Of a stretch of 64,000 nt of DNA, positions 54,602 through 63,222 are shown in pieces (positions within the stretch are counted from its first letter, which is position 1; each line of letters begins with the position of its first letter). Under the pieces are notes generated by a model. That model saw only the letters and a list, made by a program, of their open reading frames with translations. It was not told where the DNA came from and made no database searches. The position numbers and the translations under genes were made by a program. Origin of the DNA: Larkinella humicola (GTDB lineage: Bacteria > Bacteroidota > Bacteroidia > Cytophagales > Spirosomataceae); assembly GCF_008727875.1 (NCBI RefSeq), contig NZ_VTWS01000006.1:248001-312000 (forward strand). Direction: 5' to 3'.

Positions 54602-56428
54602 CTACGATGGCGGTAAATTCCTCGAATTCAGCAAACCTGCCGGTACAGTCAGTTCACCGGATTTTGGGTCGATCAATCCGTTGCGTTCATCTTCGATGTT
54701 CGTAGCCTGCGTATAAATATCGCCAGCAATCGTGTGTTGGCGTAATTCGCGTTTGAAGAGCCCGATGCGTTCCGCCCGTTCGCTGGCGTCGTTGGGGCCA
54801 CCGTAGTCGGCAAAACCAAAACCGCCCCACTCACTGATCACTAACGGTACCTGTCGCCGGTAGAAAAACGGATCGCCGACCACCAGTGGAAAAGCGGCCA
54901 CGCCAGTCAGTTCGCCCGCAGCCAGTCGGTCGAGCAACGCCCGCCAGTGTGCCAGATCGGGTGTATAAAGGTGCGCCGTCAGCAAATCCGATTTCAACCG
55001 GCCTTCGAAAGACACATGCTGCCAGCCATCGTTATCAACCACCAGAAACTGGGGATGCGCCATTTGCATGAAGTGATACATGTCCACGATATACCGGCGA
55101 GTATCCGGGTTGGTCGCAATATCCTGAGCGCCCCAGTCTTCGTTATACAGACTCCAGATAACCACCGAGGGGTGCGTGCCGATAAGGGCCACCATCCGCA
55201 GCAGTTCGGCCCGGTGGTTTTCCCGACTTCGAACCGTGGAGACGTGCGGGCTGGGTACTTCCACCCACAACAGTAAACCCAATTCATCGGCCAGGTTATA
55301 AATTCGGGGATCAATTCCGGCAATATGCACCCGTACGAGGTTGCAACCCAAGGCTTTCATGGCCCGCATGTGCCGTTGCATCTCCTCAAAAGTGGCGGTA
55401 CCAGGCTGATAGAGAATACCATCCAAATAAATCGGTTCATTATTCAGGTACACGTAGCGACCCCGGGCTTCTATTTTTCGCAGGCCGAAGTGCGTTTCAA
55501 TTTGGGCCGTATAGCCTTCCTGGTCAATCAGTTGGGCCACGAGTTTGTAGCGGATGGGGCTTTCGGGTGACCAAAGCTGGGCATCGTCCATATCCAAGAC
55601 GACCCGCTGCTGCTTTTGCCCGGCGTCTAAGCGCAAGGGATAGTCCGAGCTGCTCAGGGGTGTGGCCGATCCCGGGGCAAAAGACTGCAACCGCAATACA
55701 TAGTCACCTGGATCATGAATTCGGGTGGTCAGGCTGAAGCGCACGAGCCGGTCTTCTACAATGCTGACCACGCCAACGCGGGACCGCAGCCGATTGCGCT
55801 CGACGGTTTCTAGCCATATACTCCGGACGGCTCCGGTGTAGGTCTGGTACCAAATACCGCCCCGCTTGTAGACGTGGGACTCCTGTTTGCCCCGCGGAAT
55901 TTCGGCATCCATGGTATCAGCAATGCGAACCGTGAGTCGGTTCTCCGGGCGCAAGCAATCTTCCGGCAGTTCATACGAGAACGATGTATATTCCCCTAAA
56001 TGTACCTCTTCATCTTCGATGGTACGGAGCGGGTAGCCGTTGAGCCAGACCCGGGTTTCGTATCCGCACGCCCCGAAGGTGAGTTGAATCATCGACCGGG
56101 CGGCTGATTCGCTGCGGGAGGGCACGGCAAATTCCCGTTCATACCAGGCTACCACCTTATCATGCCAGCCCATAGCTCCGGATTGCCCTTTTGCCTGACC
56201 CAGATGGGCTTCAATGGAACCGGGCCACTGCGCGGTTTCTTCAAACGAATGGCCTAAAAACCACCGTTCCTGTATGCCCCGATCGTCAGGATCGATCGTA
56301 AACCGCCATTCGCCATCGAGCAGCAGGAAATCATTGGACCGTAAAACCGCTCTGGGCAGTTGGTTGACCGGTTCGGCGCCTTCGGATTGGCTCGCTGAAA
56401 AACCGGTGTTCGGATGCTTTAACTCCAT
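54602..56428 (-). CDS. Glycoside hydrolase family 2 (beta-galactosidase/glucuronidase type)
   Basis: This 608-residue protein has three parts in GH2 order: a jelly-roll sugar-binding domain (about 35-210), an immunoglobulin-like domain (about 212-315) and a TIM barrel (about 320-600). Acid/base E430 lies in WSLYNEDWG and nucleophile E533 in VISEWGGFG. No signal peptide is visible, so it should act in the cytoplasm on imported oligosaccharides. At about 600 residues it is close to beta-glucuronidase in length, shorter than LacZ. The substrate is not settled. No Sus pair is adjacent. Confidence 0.9.
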   Translation of the reverse strand: MELKHPNTGFSASQSEGAEPVNQLPRAVLRSNDFLLLDGEWRFTIDPDDRGIQERWFLGHSFEETAQWPGSIEAHLGQAKGQSGAMGWHDKVVAWYEREFAVPSRSESAARSMIQLTFGACGYETRVWLNGYPLRTIEDEEVHLGEYTSFSYELPEDCLRPENRLTVRIADTMDAEIPRGKQESHVYKRGGIWYQTYTGAVRSIWLETVERNRLRSRVGVVSIVEDRLVRFSLTTRIHDPGDYVLRLQSFAPGSATPLSSSDYPLRLDAGQKQQRVVLDMDDAQLWSPESPIRYKLVAQLIDQEGYTAQIETHFGLRKIEARGRYVYLNNEPIYLDGILYQPGTATFEEMQRHMRAMKALGCNLVRVHIAGIDPRIYNLADELGLLLWVEVPSPHVSTVRSRENHRAELLRMVALIGTHPSVVIWSLYNEDWGAQDIATNPDTRRYIVDMYHFMQMAHPQFLVVDNDGWQHVSFEGRLKSDLLTAHLYTPDLAHWRALLDRLAAGELTGVAAFPLVVGDPFFYRRQVPLVISEWGGFGFADYGGPNDASERAERIGLFKRELRQHTIAGDIYTQATNIEDERNGLIDPKSGELTVPAGLLNSRNLPPS

Positions 56429-56449
56429 ATGGAACGAGAAATGATGGAA

Positions 56450-56482
56450 CGTCTTTGCCCGCTATTCACGCGGGCAAAGACG
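56450..56482. terminator. Hairpin between the lipoprotein gene and the GH2 gene
   Basis: CGTCTTTGCCCGC (56450-56462) pairs perfectly with GCGGGCAAAGACG (56470-56482) around a 7-nt loop. It lies in the 5' leader of the leftward GH2 gene. There is no T-run in the leftward direction, so attenuation or mRNA protection is as likely as termination. Confidence 0.55.
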
Positions 56483-56555
56483 GTTTTAAGGCGTAAACCG
56501 GGCGTTCGCTGCGTGTTGGATCACGCTTGCGATTCAAGGGCAATCGCTGGCAGAA

Positions 56556-57350
56556 TCAATAGATTGGGGCCTCTCCCTGGTTCGCTTCGTCGTCCACCTG
56601 CTTGGTCAGCAACGCGCCAAGTTTGGTGGCATTCAGACTATCCATTTTCGCCGTCGGGCCGTGATTGACCGTGATATGGAAGACGTGCTGCAGATTCAGG
56701 ATGTGCAGCGTTCTGCTTTTCGCATCCCATACGGCTTTTTCCCACACACCCGGTACGGGCTGCGGCCCGGCTTGCTGTTCGTCACTGTCCTTCAATTGAG
56801 CAGATGCCAATTGACCAGGAGCCGCGTTAACCTGAATCGAATCGTTCGGAGCGCCCGCTACGGAGCTATTTCCGGCTGACGAATTATTTCCTACTCCGCC
56901 AACCGGACTTTCAGCACCGGCTCCCTGAGGTTCCGGGCCCGTATACGGTTGTTTTCTGCCGCGACGATCCAAGGCTTCGGGTTGATACAGGCGGTTAAAA
57001 TAATAATCGGCATGAAAAACCGACTCAAACGGACGGTCGGTGGTGGTGGAAAGAACCACCAGCTTTTTATTGTTCAGGACGACTTCACAGGTACTCTCGG
57101 TTTCCTTCCAGATCAGGGGCGCGTCTTCCTCCAGGTTGAACATGGATTTGAGCGACGCTCCACCCATGTAATAACACGGCATATTGTATTTGTAGTACTC
57201 GCTCAACAGCCGGGTGCCACTCACCTGGCGCCCTAATGTATTCGAAGCATGACGCGCCCCACCACCACTATCGATATCGGCGGTGCCGGAACTACCTCCT
57301 CCACAGGCCAGCAGCCCCAAGAGGGATATTGCAATCCAATAGCTTTTCAT
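56556..57350 (-). CDS. Hypothetical lipoprotein
   Basis: This 264-residue protein has a lipoprotein signal (IAISLLGLLACGGG) followed by a Gly/Ser linker. A middle domain (about 45-125) has two cysteines in YNMPCYYMGG and ESTCEVVLNNKKLVVLSTT. A Pro/Gly/Ser low-complexity stretch (about 135-200) leads to a C-terminal part VWDAKSRTLHILNLQHVFHITVN. Nothing in it is recognised. It is on the same strand as the GH2 gene but 127 bp upstream, with a hairpin between, so cotranscription is uncertain. Confidence 0.65.
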   Translation of the reverse strand: MKSYWIAISLLGLLACGGGSSGTADIDSGGGARHASNTLGRQVSGTRLLSEYYKYNMPCYYMGGASLKSMFNLEEDAPLIWKETESTCEVVLNNKKLVVLSTTTDRPFESVFHADYYFNRLYQPEALDRRGRKQPYTGPEPQGAGAESPVGGVGNNSSAGNSSVAGAPNDSIQVNAAPGQLASAQLKDSDEQQAGPQPVPGVWEKAVWDAKSRTLHILNLQHVFHITVNHGPTAKMDSLNATKLGALLTKQVDDEANQGEAPIY

Positions 57351-57477
57351 GGGTACCTTGTTTACATAAAAGTCGTTACCGTCACCCTGAGAATGGGATT
57401 ATTTCCACAACAAAACAGACTGACCCGACTTTAATGGAACTGCGCCAGGAACGAGATTGATGAAAATCATCTTTTAA

Positions 57478-57567
57478 AATGAGGATTCGGCCCGGCGCGG
57501 TAAGGCGCATGACCAACTCGGCGACGATTACTAGCTTGCTTTAAAGGCCGCAGACCGAATCCTCATT
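57478..57567. repeat. Inverted repeat enclosing a 64-nt GC-rich loop
   Basis: AATGAGGATTCGG (57478-57490) and CCGAATCCTCATT (57555-57567) are perfectly complementary over 13 bp and followed by CTTTTATTTTTT. It could be the 3' end of a small rightward transcript or a leader element for the gene at 57650. Confidence 0.5.
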
Positions 57568-57620
57568 CTTTTATTTTTTCCGGTAACTCCTTCCAATAGA
57601 TGCTGTTTTCTATGAGTATT

Positions 57621-57636
57621 TATTGAAAAAACAATA
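57621..57636. promoter_or_regulatory. Palindromic motif TATTGAAAAAACAATA
   Basis: It differs at one position from the motif at 34364-34379 and ends 13 bp before the ATG at 57650. See the finding on the shared motif. Confidence 0.3.
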
Positions 57637-57649
57637 GTCAAACGCAACG

Positions 57650-58168
57650 ATGAAAAAGGGAATACTGTTAGCAGCGATGATCGTAGCCATGACTACAATT
57701 CAGACGCAAGCACAGTCAACATCCGCCAAAAGTTCGCCCAGCCAGCAGCTAACCGGTTCCAGCGGAAGCGGACAAACCAGCGGATCGACCAGCCTAAACC
57801 CCGGCTCCAATCCGCAAACCACCAACTCGGACAAGCAGGTCCCAGGTGCCACCGGACAGACCTCGGGAACCAGTGGACGAAAAGGGGAAGGTACGCGCCT
57901 GAGCAGTCAAAATACAACGGGAGCGGCCAGCACCATCGATCAATCCAGTGCGGGAACGTCATCCGGCACCAGTCAGCAGAGCCGGAACCGGCGCTCAGGT
58001 AATCCCTATTCTACCGAACTCAAAAACGGTTCGGGAACGGGCAGCGAAGGCACAACGCAGGGCAGGGGTTCGCGTAATTACAAGAAATCGAAACGGTCGC
58101 AGAAGCAGAGCGCTGATTCGCCCGACCCCCAGTCGGGCGAATCAGCGCGAAATGGTTCCCAACGATAA
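57650..58168 (+). CDS. Secreted low-complexity Ser/Gly/Thr-rich protein
   Basis: This 172-residue protein has a signal peptide (LLAAMIVAMTTIQTQAQ) followed by a body made almost only of Ser, Gly, Thr, Gln, Asn and, later, Arg/Lys (RNYKKSKRSQKQ). It has no folded-domain signature and is probably disordered. The last dozen codons (SADSPDPQSGESAR) are encoded by a perfect 17-bp inverted repeat, which suggests a repeat has been absorbed into the 3' end. A terminator follows. Function is unknown. Confidence 0.7.
   Translation: MKKGILLAAMIVAMTTIQTQAQSTSAKSSPSQQLTGSSGSGQTSGSTSLNPGSNPQTTNSDKQVPGATGQTSGTSGRKGEGTRLSSQNTTGAASTIDQSSAGTSSGTSQQSRNRRSGNPYSTELKNGSGTGSEGTTQGRGSRNYKKSKRSQKQSADSPDPQSGESARNGSQR
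58110..58148 (+). repeat. Intragenic perfect hairpin at the 3' end of the secreted-protein gene
   Basis: GCGCTGATTCGCCCGAC (58110-58126) and its perfect complement (58132-58148) flank a CCCCA loop. This is a 17-bp GC-rich stem wholly inside the coding frame, of the size and shape of REP-type hairpins. Confidence 0.85.
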
Positions 58169-58194
58169 GTCTGATGTTTATGATTGGTAATGGC

Positions 58195-58234
58195 AATAAC
58201 CGTAGCCAGCTAGTGGCTGCGGTTATTCTTTTTT
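58195..58234 (+). terminator. Rho-independent terminator
   Basis: AATAACCGTAGCCA (58195-58208) pairs with TGGCTGCGGTTATT (58214-58227) with one T-G pair and a GCTAG loop, followed by CTTTTTTG. It ends the secreted-protein transcript. Confidence 0.85.
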
Positions 58235-58396
58235 GAATGCTGCTCTGGGGCGGTTCGGACGGGGTGGACATAACCAAACGCCGCTGCCTCATTTTGGCTG
58301 CCGTCGACAAACCATGTAAACGAAGCATACGTAACGGAGCAGGCGTTTCAGCAGAGTAAACTTGCTGAAATACCGTTTCACAAACCTGATGCAACT

Positions 58397-58645
58397 ATGA
58401 AAATTGGTGAAAGCTTGATGAAGCACCTCAACAAAAAATACGCTCCCTCTCAACTGATTACCTTTAAATTCAGTCGCTACGATGTGGCTTTGAAAACGGA
58501 CGAAGACGGAAATCCGATTCTGATGTACATCGGCAAAGCCAACGACCGGGGCATTATCCGGGGCGATCAATTCACGCGACGCCTGCTCAAAGATGCGGCC
58601 GGTGTCATCATCAAAGACCACTGGGATTTTAAAGGGAAAGTGTAA
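58397..58645 (+). CDS. Small conserved hypothetical protein
   Basis: This is an 82-residue soluble protein. The sequence KFSRYDVALKTDEDGNPILMYIGK and HWDFKGKV suggests a small alpha/beta fold. I have seen similar short proteins in Cytophagales but know no function. It has its own leader of about 160 bp after the upstream terminator and converges with glf (16 bp between stops). Confidence 0.65.
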   Translation: MKIGESLMKHLNKKYAPSQLITFKFSRYDVALKTDEDGNPILMYIGKANDRGIIRGDQFTRRLLKDAAGVIIKDHWDFKGKV

Positions 58646-58661
58646 CCGAATATCACTACGA

Positions 58662-59783
58662 TCAGCCTTTTATGGCTTCCTGAAGCGAGTCGATACCGGC
58701 TAATTTCTTAAACAGCGTTAGGGCCTGAGCGACCACCTGATCCATATTATAATACCGATAGGTGCCCAGACGCCCGACGAAATGAACCGATGCCTGTCCG
58801 TCGGCCAGTTGCTTATACTGGCGGTAGAGCGCAGCGTTCTCGGGTCTGGGAATCGGATAATAGGGATCGCCCTCATCCTGGGGATATTCAAACGTAATGC
58901 TCGTTTTAGTGTGTTCCTGACCGGTAAGTTTCTTATACTCCGTTATGCGGGTATAGGCATGCTCATTGGGGTAATTGACAACCGCAACGGGTTGGTAATT
59001 AGCCACTTCTAACGTCTGATGATCGAAGCGCAACGACCGGTAAGGAAGTTTGCCATAACAGCAGTCAAAATACTCATCGATGGGCCCCGTATAGATCAGT
59101 TCGTCGAAGGAAAGTTGCTGGTTTATCTCTTTGAAATCCGTACCGAGCAGCAATTGAATGTTTGGGTGATCGACCATTTTCTCAAACATTTTCGTGTAGC
59201 CATGCAATGGCATACATTGAAACTGATCCGTAAAGTAGCGATCGTCCTGATTGATCCGGGTTGGAATGCGGGCGGTCACCATTTTGTCAAGTTGGGAAGG
59301 ATCAACGCCCCATTGCTTGCGCGTATAGCCCCGAAAGAATTTTTCGTATAAATCCCGCCCTACCTGGCTAACGACAACATCTTCAGCCGTTTGAATATCC
59401 GCAACGGGTTCGCCAACACTGTCAAAGTACGCCATTAACTGCTCGGACGTAAATGAATAGCCATACAGTTTATTGACTGTATCCAGGTTGATGGGAATGG
59501 GTAACAGTTGACCGTCTACTGAAGCCAGTACCCGGTGCTCATAGGGTCGCCACTGCGTAAATTGCGATAAGTAAGTGTAGACCTCAGGCGAGTTGGTATG
59601 GAAAATATGGGGCCCATATTGGTGAATCAGAATACCGTCTTCATTCAAACAGTCAAAAGCGTTTCCGCCGATATGGGACCGTTTGTCGATGAGCAAAATG
59701 CGTTTATCCAACTGCGTCGCCAGACGCTCCGCCAATACGCTACCGGCAAAACCTGCCCCGACAATAACATAATCGTAATGCAT
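58662..59783 (-). CDS. glf: UDP-galactopyranose mutase
   Basis: This 373-residue flavoenzyme interconverts UDP-galactopyranose and UDP-galactofuranose for cell-surface polysaccharides. The FAD Rossmann motif is IVGAGFAGSVLAERLA at the N-terminus. Family blocks YGPHIFHTNSPEVYTYL, FFRGYTRKQWGVDPSQL, ARIPTRINQDDRYFTDQFQCMP and the C-terminal GRLGTYRYYNMDQVVAQAL (with the conserved Arg/Tyr and FAD-contacting residues) are all present. Length is normal. It follows the GH1-like gene by 49 bp on the same strand. Confidence 0.95.
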   Translation of the reverse strand: MHYDYVIVGAGFAGSVLAERLATQLDKRILLIDKRSHIGGNAFDCLNEDGILIHQYGPHIFHTNSPEVYTYLSQFTQWRPYEHRVLASVDGQLLPIPINLDTVNKLYGYSFTSEQLMAYFDSVGEPVADIQTAEDVVVSQVGRDLYEKFFRGYTRKQWGVDPSQLDKMVTARIPTRINQDDRYFTDQFQCMPLHGYTKMFEKMVDHPNIQLLLGTDFKEINQQLSFDELIYTGPIDEYFDCCYGKLPYRSLRFDHQTLEVANYQPVAVVNYPNEHAYTRITEYKKLTGQEHTKTSITFEYPQDEGDPYYPIPRPENAALYRQYKQLADGQASVHFVGRLGTYRYYNMDQVVAQALTLFKKLAGIDSLQEAIKG

Positions 59784-59832
59784 AAACTGAAAAATGAAAT
59801 GGTAAGATCCGTTAAAACTAAATAAAACATGG

Positions 59833-61146
59833 TCAATACACTTGCGCTACAGCTTGCCACCAGCCTAAACCGGGGGGAACCAGTTTGCCGGGATTCTGTC
59901 CTGTGGCCAGTCTTTGTATCAAACTGGCTAAAGGGGTCATTCGCAACTGCCCCGATTGAACATCGAAAGCCCCCGGTTCATAATGACCTTCCTGGCGGGT
60001 CAACAGGCAGTGCCAGTCGTAGGAGCCTAAAAGAGCCCAGGCAGTAACCGCCTGTACATCAACTCCGGCTTTTCGGACCTCCTCCGTTTGCTGCCAGACA
60101 TCGAGCAGCCAGCGCATCTGCTCATCGACGGTGCAACCCAAATGGGCTTCAGTAACGGCGATGGGAATCCCATAGCGCTCCCAGGTCTGCTTTAGCAAAC
60201 CATTCAAGCCAATGCGTCGCTCCGGTGCCGCCCGAACCACCTCCGTGTCCACATAGCGGTGTCGGCCGTTTCCACCCCACAGGTGAGCCGGATGCAACCA
60301 AAGCTGCTCATCCAGATAGCGCTCACTGGTAATGTAATGGTTAACCCCAATCAGCGAAGGCGGACTGGGGTTATCACTAAAAAAGGTCAGGTCTTTCTGG
60401 TGAATACCCACCCAGCGGAAATAATCCCAGAGCGGATGCTGCTCCGTAACGCGCCCGCAGAGTAAATCCCAGGTGAGCCACCGGCGATGATTTTCCCATT
60501 CCGTCTGATAGTTTAACTGGAGCGTACCATGCACCTGCCCCAGATCATCGGTTTGGATTAACTGGGCATCAGGCCGCACCTGTCGGATTTGCTGCATACT
60601 CAGAACGGTAGCCTTGCATTGCCGGAGCAAAATTTCGGCAAACGCCCGGTCATTGGTTTTATGCGGAAACCAGTGACCATTTAAACACGAGAAGCGGGCT
60701 GTTGTCAACGGTTCGTTTACGGGTGTATAAGCATCTATCCAGGGATACCGTTCCGCTACCTGCCGGGCATAGCGGGGCAGTTGCTGCTCAAAATTTGGCC
60801 CGTTAAAGGTGGCATATCGTGGGCCACAGCCATGATGGACCAGGCCAACGATGGGCCGGATCTGGAGTTGCTGCAACAACTCCAGGCGCTCATCCGCCCA
60901 TCGCCAATCGGGCTGATCGACCCGCTCGGAAGCTGTACGCTCCCACAGGATCGGGTATCGCAGGGTTTTCAGACCCAATTCTGCTATCTGAATGAGGTCA
61001 TCAGAACGGTAATGATGCCCGTTCCGTAGGAGCTGATCCTGATAGCAATCGCCTACACGGTTAACGGTACACTCAATCCCGCCCCAGAGTGCTAACGGCC
61101 GCAGCACCGAATCTGTCGGTGCTGCGGATCCGGTTTGCCCGCTCAT
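59833..61146 (-). CDS. GH1-like glycosidase-family protein
   Basis: This 437-residue TIM-barrel protein is related to family 1 glycosidases. Acid/base candidate E145 lies in DAYTPVNEPLTTARF and nucleophile candidate E333 in IAVTEAHLGC, at the expected strand 4 and strand 7 positions. Related proteins are often fused to an RmlD-type sugar-nucleotide reductase; here the domain stands alone. Its start overlaps the stop of the glycosyltransferase gene by ATGA and glf follows, so it probably works in polysaccharide building or trimming, not sugar catabolism (inference). There is no signal peptide. Confidence 0.85.
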   Translation of the reverse strand: MSGQTGSAAPTDSVLRPLALWGGIECTVNRVGDCYQDQLLRNGHHYRSDDLIQIAELGLKTLRYPILWERTASERVDQPDWRWADERLELLQQLQIRPIVGLVHHGCGPRYATFNGPNFEQQLPRYARQVAERYPWIDAYTPVNEPLTTARFSCLNGHWFPHKTNDRAFAEILLRQCKATVLSMQQIRQVRPDAQLIQTDDLGQVHGTLQLNYQTEWENHRRWLTWDLLCGRVTEQHPLWDYFRWVGIHQKDLTFFSDNPSPPSLIGVNHYITSERYLDEQLWLHPAHLWGGNGRHRYVDTEVVRAAPERRIGLNGLLKQTWERYGIPIAVTEAHLGCTVDEQMRWLLDVWQQTEEVRKAGVDVQAVTAWALLGSYDWHCLLTRQEGHYEPGAFDVQSGQLRMTPLASLIQRLATGQNPGKLVPPGLGWWQAVAQVY

Positions 61147-62378
61147 AAGGATAGCACCGGCTGAGTGTCCGGGGAATCAACGTCCTTGGCCCTTAATTGC
61201 TCTTCCACCAATCCCAACATCGCCTGCCAGGTTCGCTGCCAGGATTGTTGCCGTAACTGGACATCGATGCCCACCCAGTCAGGTTTGGGATGGTTTTGCA
61301 GCATTCTACCAATAGCTTCTTCAAACGTCAGCACAGAATCGGCAATCCAAACGGGACCGCAGCCACCGTAGGTCGTGACCACATCCCGAATGGGTGTTGA
61401 AACAACCGGGAGGCCACCGGCCAGATACTCCGGTGTTTTCGTCGGACTAATGAAGCGGGTGGATTCGTTGAGTGCAAAGGGCAACATTCCTATCTCCCAG
61501 TTACTAAAATAAGCTGGTAACTCGTCGTAAGATTTCATGCCCAGGTAATGCAGATTCGAAGCCTGCGGTAGGGTATCCGGATCAATTTTTACAACCGGCC
61601 CCAACAGGATGAACTGCCAGGTGGGCTGACGTTGGGCAAGTTCCCTTAAAAGAGATAGATCGACCCGTTCGTCAATCACACCACTGTAACCAATGCGCGG
61701 ATAAGCTATCTCCTGCTGATCGGCTGGATCAAGCAAACCCTGACGGGCTTTGGCAAAGTGTGCGTAGTCGACACTGCTGGGAAATGCATGAACGGATGGA
61801 TTCAGCTTCTTCTTAGCTTCGAATAAGCTATGACCGCCCGTAAAGACCAGATCAGCCCGTTGTAACAACTGCTTTTCCTGCTCCCGAAGCTGGGGCGAAG
61901 CCCCCTGAAAGGCAGACAGTTCATCCATGCAATCGTAGAGCGTTACCCGGGGTTTCAGATGATCGGTAAAAGCCAGTGCCATAGGTGTATAATACCACGT
62001 ACCGTAATCCGTGATACCGTATCGGATCAGCAAACCGCTCAACCATTGCCGTTGCTGATCGATTTCCGCTTCATGGCCGGTAGTCGGTAACAAATGAGGA
62101 ATAAGGATATGAAGCTGTGGGGTAATCGAACGGACTTCCAGCCAGTTGTGATCGTCTCTGACGGGTTCCTCCCAAAACCAGACCCGAAAGTGCTTACTTG
62201 CCCGGCTTAACAGGTGTTGAGGGCGTTGGTATACAAAGTTCCAACGCAAATGCGAAAAACAAAGTAAATCCTGTAACTGATAAGCGGATGAGATTGATAT
62301 TTCCTGTTCTGATACTCGTAATTGGGACAATGGTTCAGAACCCGCTTTGATACCGGCCATTGTTGGATGAATAGACAT
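61143..62378 (-). CDS. Glycosyltransferase (GT-B fold)
   Basis: This 411-residue protein begins after a 35-residue variable head with LLCFSHLRWNFVYQRPQHLLSR, typical of GT-B enzymes that act on surface polysaccharides. The donor-binding half has IGYSGVIDERVDLSLLRELAQ and STRFISPTKTPEYLAGGLPVVSTPI. The P-T-K-x-x-E-Y pattern is the nucleotide-sugar site. It has no membrane helix. It heads a three-gene operon with the GH1-like protein (4-bp overlap) and glf, suggesting it may transfer galactofuranose or another sugar in capsule or exopolysaccharide synthesis (inference). Confidence 0.88.
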   Translation of the reverse strand: MSIHPTMAGIKAGSEPLSQLRVSEQEISISSAYQLQDLLCFSHLRWNFVYQRPQHLLSRASKHFRVWFWEEPVRDDHNWLEVRSITPQLHILIPHLLPTTGHEAEIDQQRQWLSGLLIRYGITDYGTWYYTPMALAFTDHLKPRVTLYDCMDELSAFQGASPQLREQEKQLLQRADLVFTGGHSLFEAKKKLNPSVHAFPSSVDYAHFAKARQGLLDPADQQEIAYPRIGYSGVIDERVDLSLLRELAQRQPTWQFILLGPVVKIDPDTLPQASNLHYLGMKSYDELPAYFSNWEIGMLPFALNESTRFISPTKTPEYLAGGLPVVSTPIRDVVTTYGGCGPVWIADSVLTFEEAIGRMLQNHPKPDWVGIDVQLRQQSWQRTWQAMLGLVEEQLRAKDVDSPDTQPVLSL

Positions 62379-62623
62379 AATATGCTGATTTAATGATCAT
62401 TGATCGACCTCGGCGCATCCCCGGCGGATTTGGACCCGTCGGCAAGAATCCCAGTTCATTGATGTAACCCACTTTCATTTGTAGGCGCCGGTTTTGCGGC
62501 CTCACGAATGAGGAAATGGTCCTAAAGACGATTTTCGACCGGACCTTTCCCTTATTTCCAGGCAATTATCCGTAAACATCCGCAGAAGAGCTCGTTTGCT
62601 TGAGTATAACAATCACTTGACTG

Positions 62624-63037
62624 ATGGCTCCCTTTTATTTGTTAGTCGCCGATGATCATATCGATATCGGTAAGCTCCTTCAGCTTACCGTCAGGATGGT
62701 CTACAAGGATCAGGTTCACCTAAGAATTGCGCTCACCGTTCCCGATTTGAAGGACTATCTGGTCAGTACCAAGTATAGGCCGGATGTGCTGCTGCTGGAT
62801 TACCACCTGCAGCCCTTACCAGAAAAGGCTCCCAATGTCCTACGCTGGATGCAGTCCCAAGACCATCTTCAAGGGTTACCGGTTGTAGTATGGTCCTCGC
62901 TGCCCGACGGACCCGAAGCCGATCAGTGTCGACAACTGGGGGCTCAGCGATATGTAACCAAAATGGATGCGATGAGCGATATGGTTCAGTTTGTCAAAAG
63001 CTTGGTCGAAGACAGAGTTTCTAATGAGTCATTTTAG
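62624..63037 (+). CDS. Single-domain response regulator
   Basis: This 137-residue receiver domain has acidic residues VADDHID (10-14), phospho-acceptor D59 in LLLDYHLQP, Ser91-Ser92 in VVWSS and K113 in YVTKMD. It has no output domain. The sensor kinase that starts at 63223 on the same strand, 185 bp on, is a likely partner. It is divergent from the glycosyltransferase operon. Confidence 0.88.
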   Translation: MAPFYLLVADDHIDIGKLLQLTVRMVYKDQVHLRIALTVPDLKDYLVSTKYRPDVLLLDYHLQPLPEKAPNVLRWMQSQDHLQGLPVVVWSSLPDGPEADQCRQLGAQRYVTKMDAMSDMVQFVKSLVEDRVSNESF

Positions 63038-63222
63038 ACGACATTCGTTCCGGGATGCAGAAATAGCCGTAGATAATTTGGAGATCGCACTACAACTTGT
63101 CTTTATCTTAATTATCATTAACAGTCTTTCCAAATAAAATTCTAAAACATACGCTTAGTTACCTTGTTTACCTTACAACTGCGACAGCTTGTAGTTCTCT
63201 TTCGCCTGGTCGCCCAATAGGG

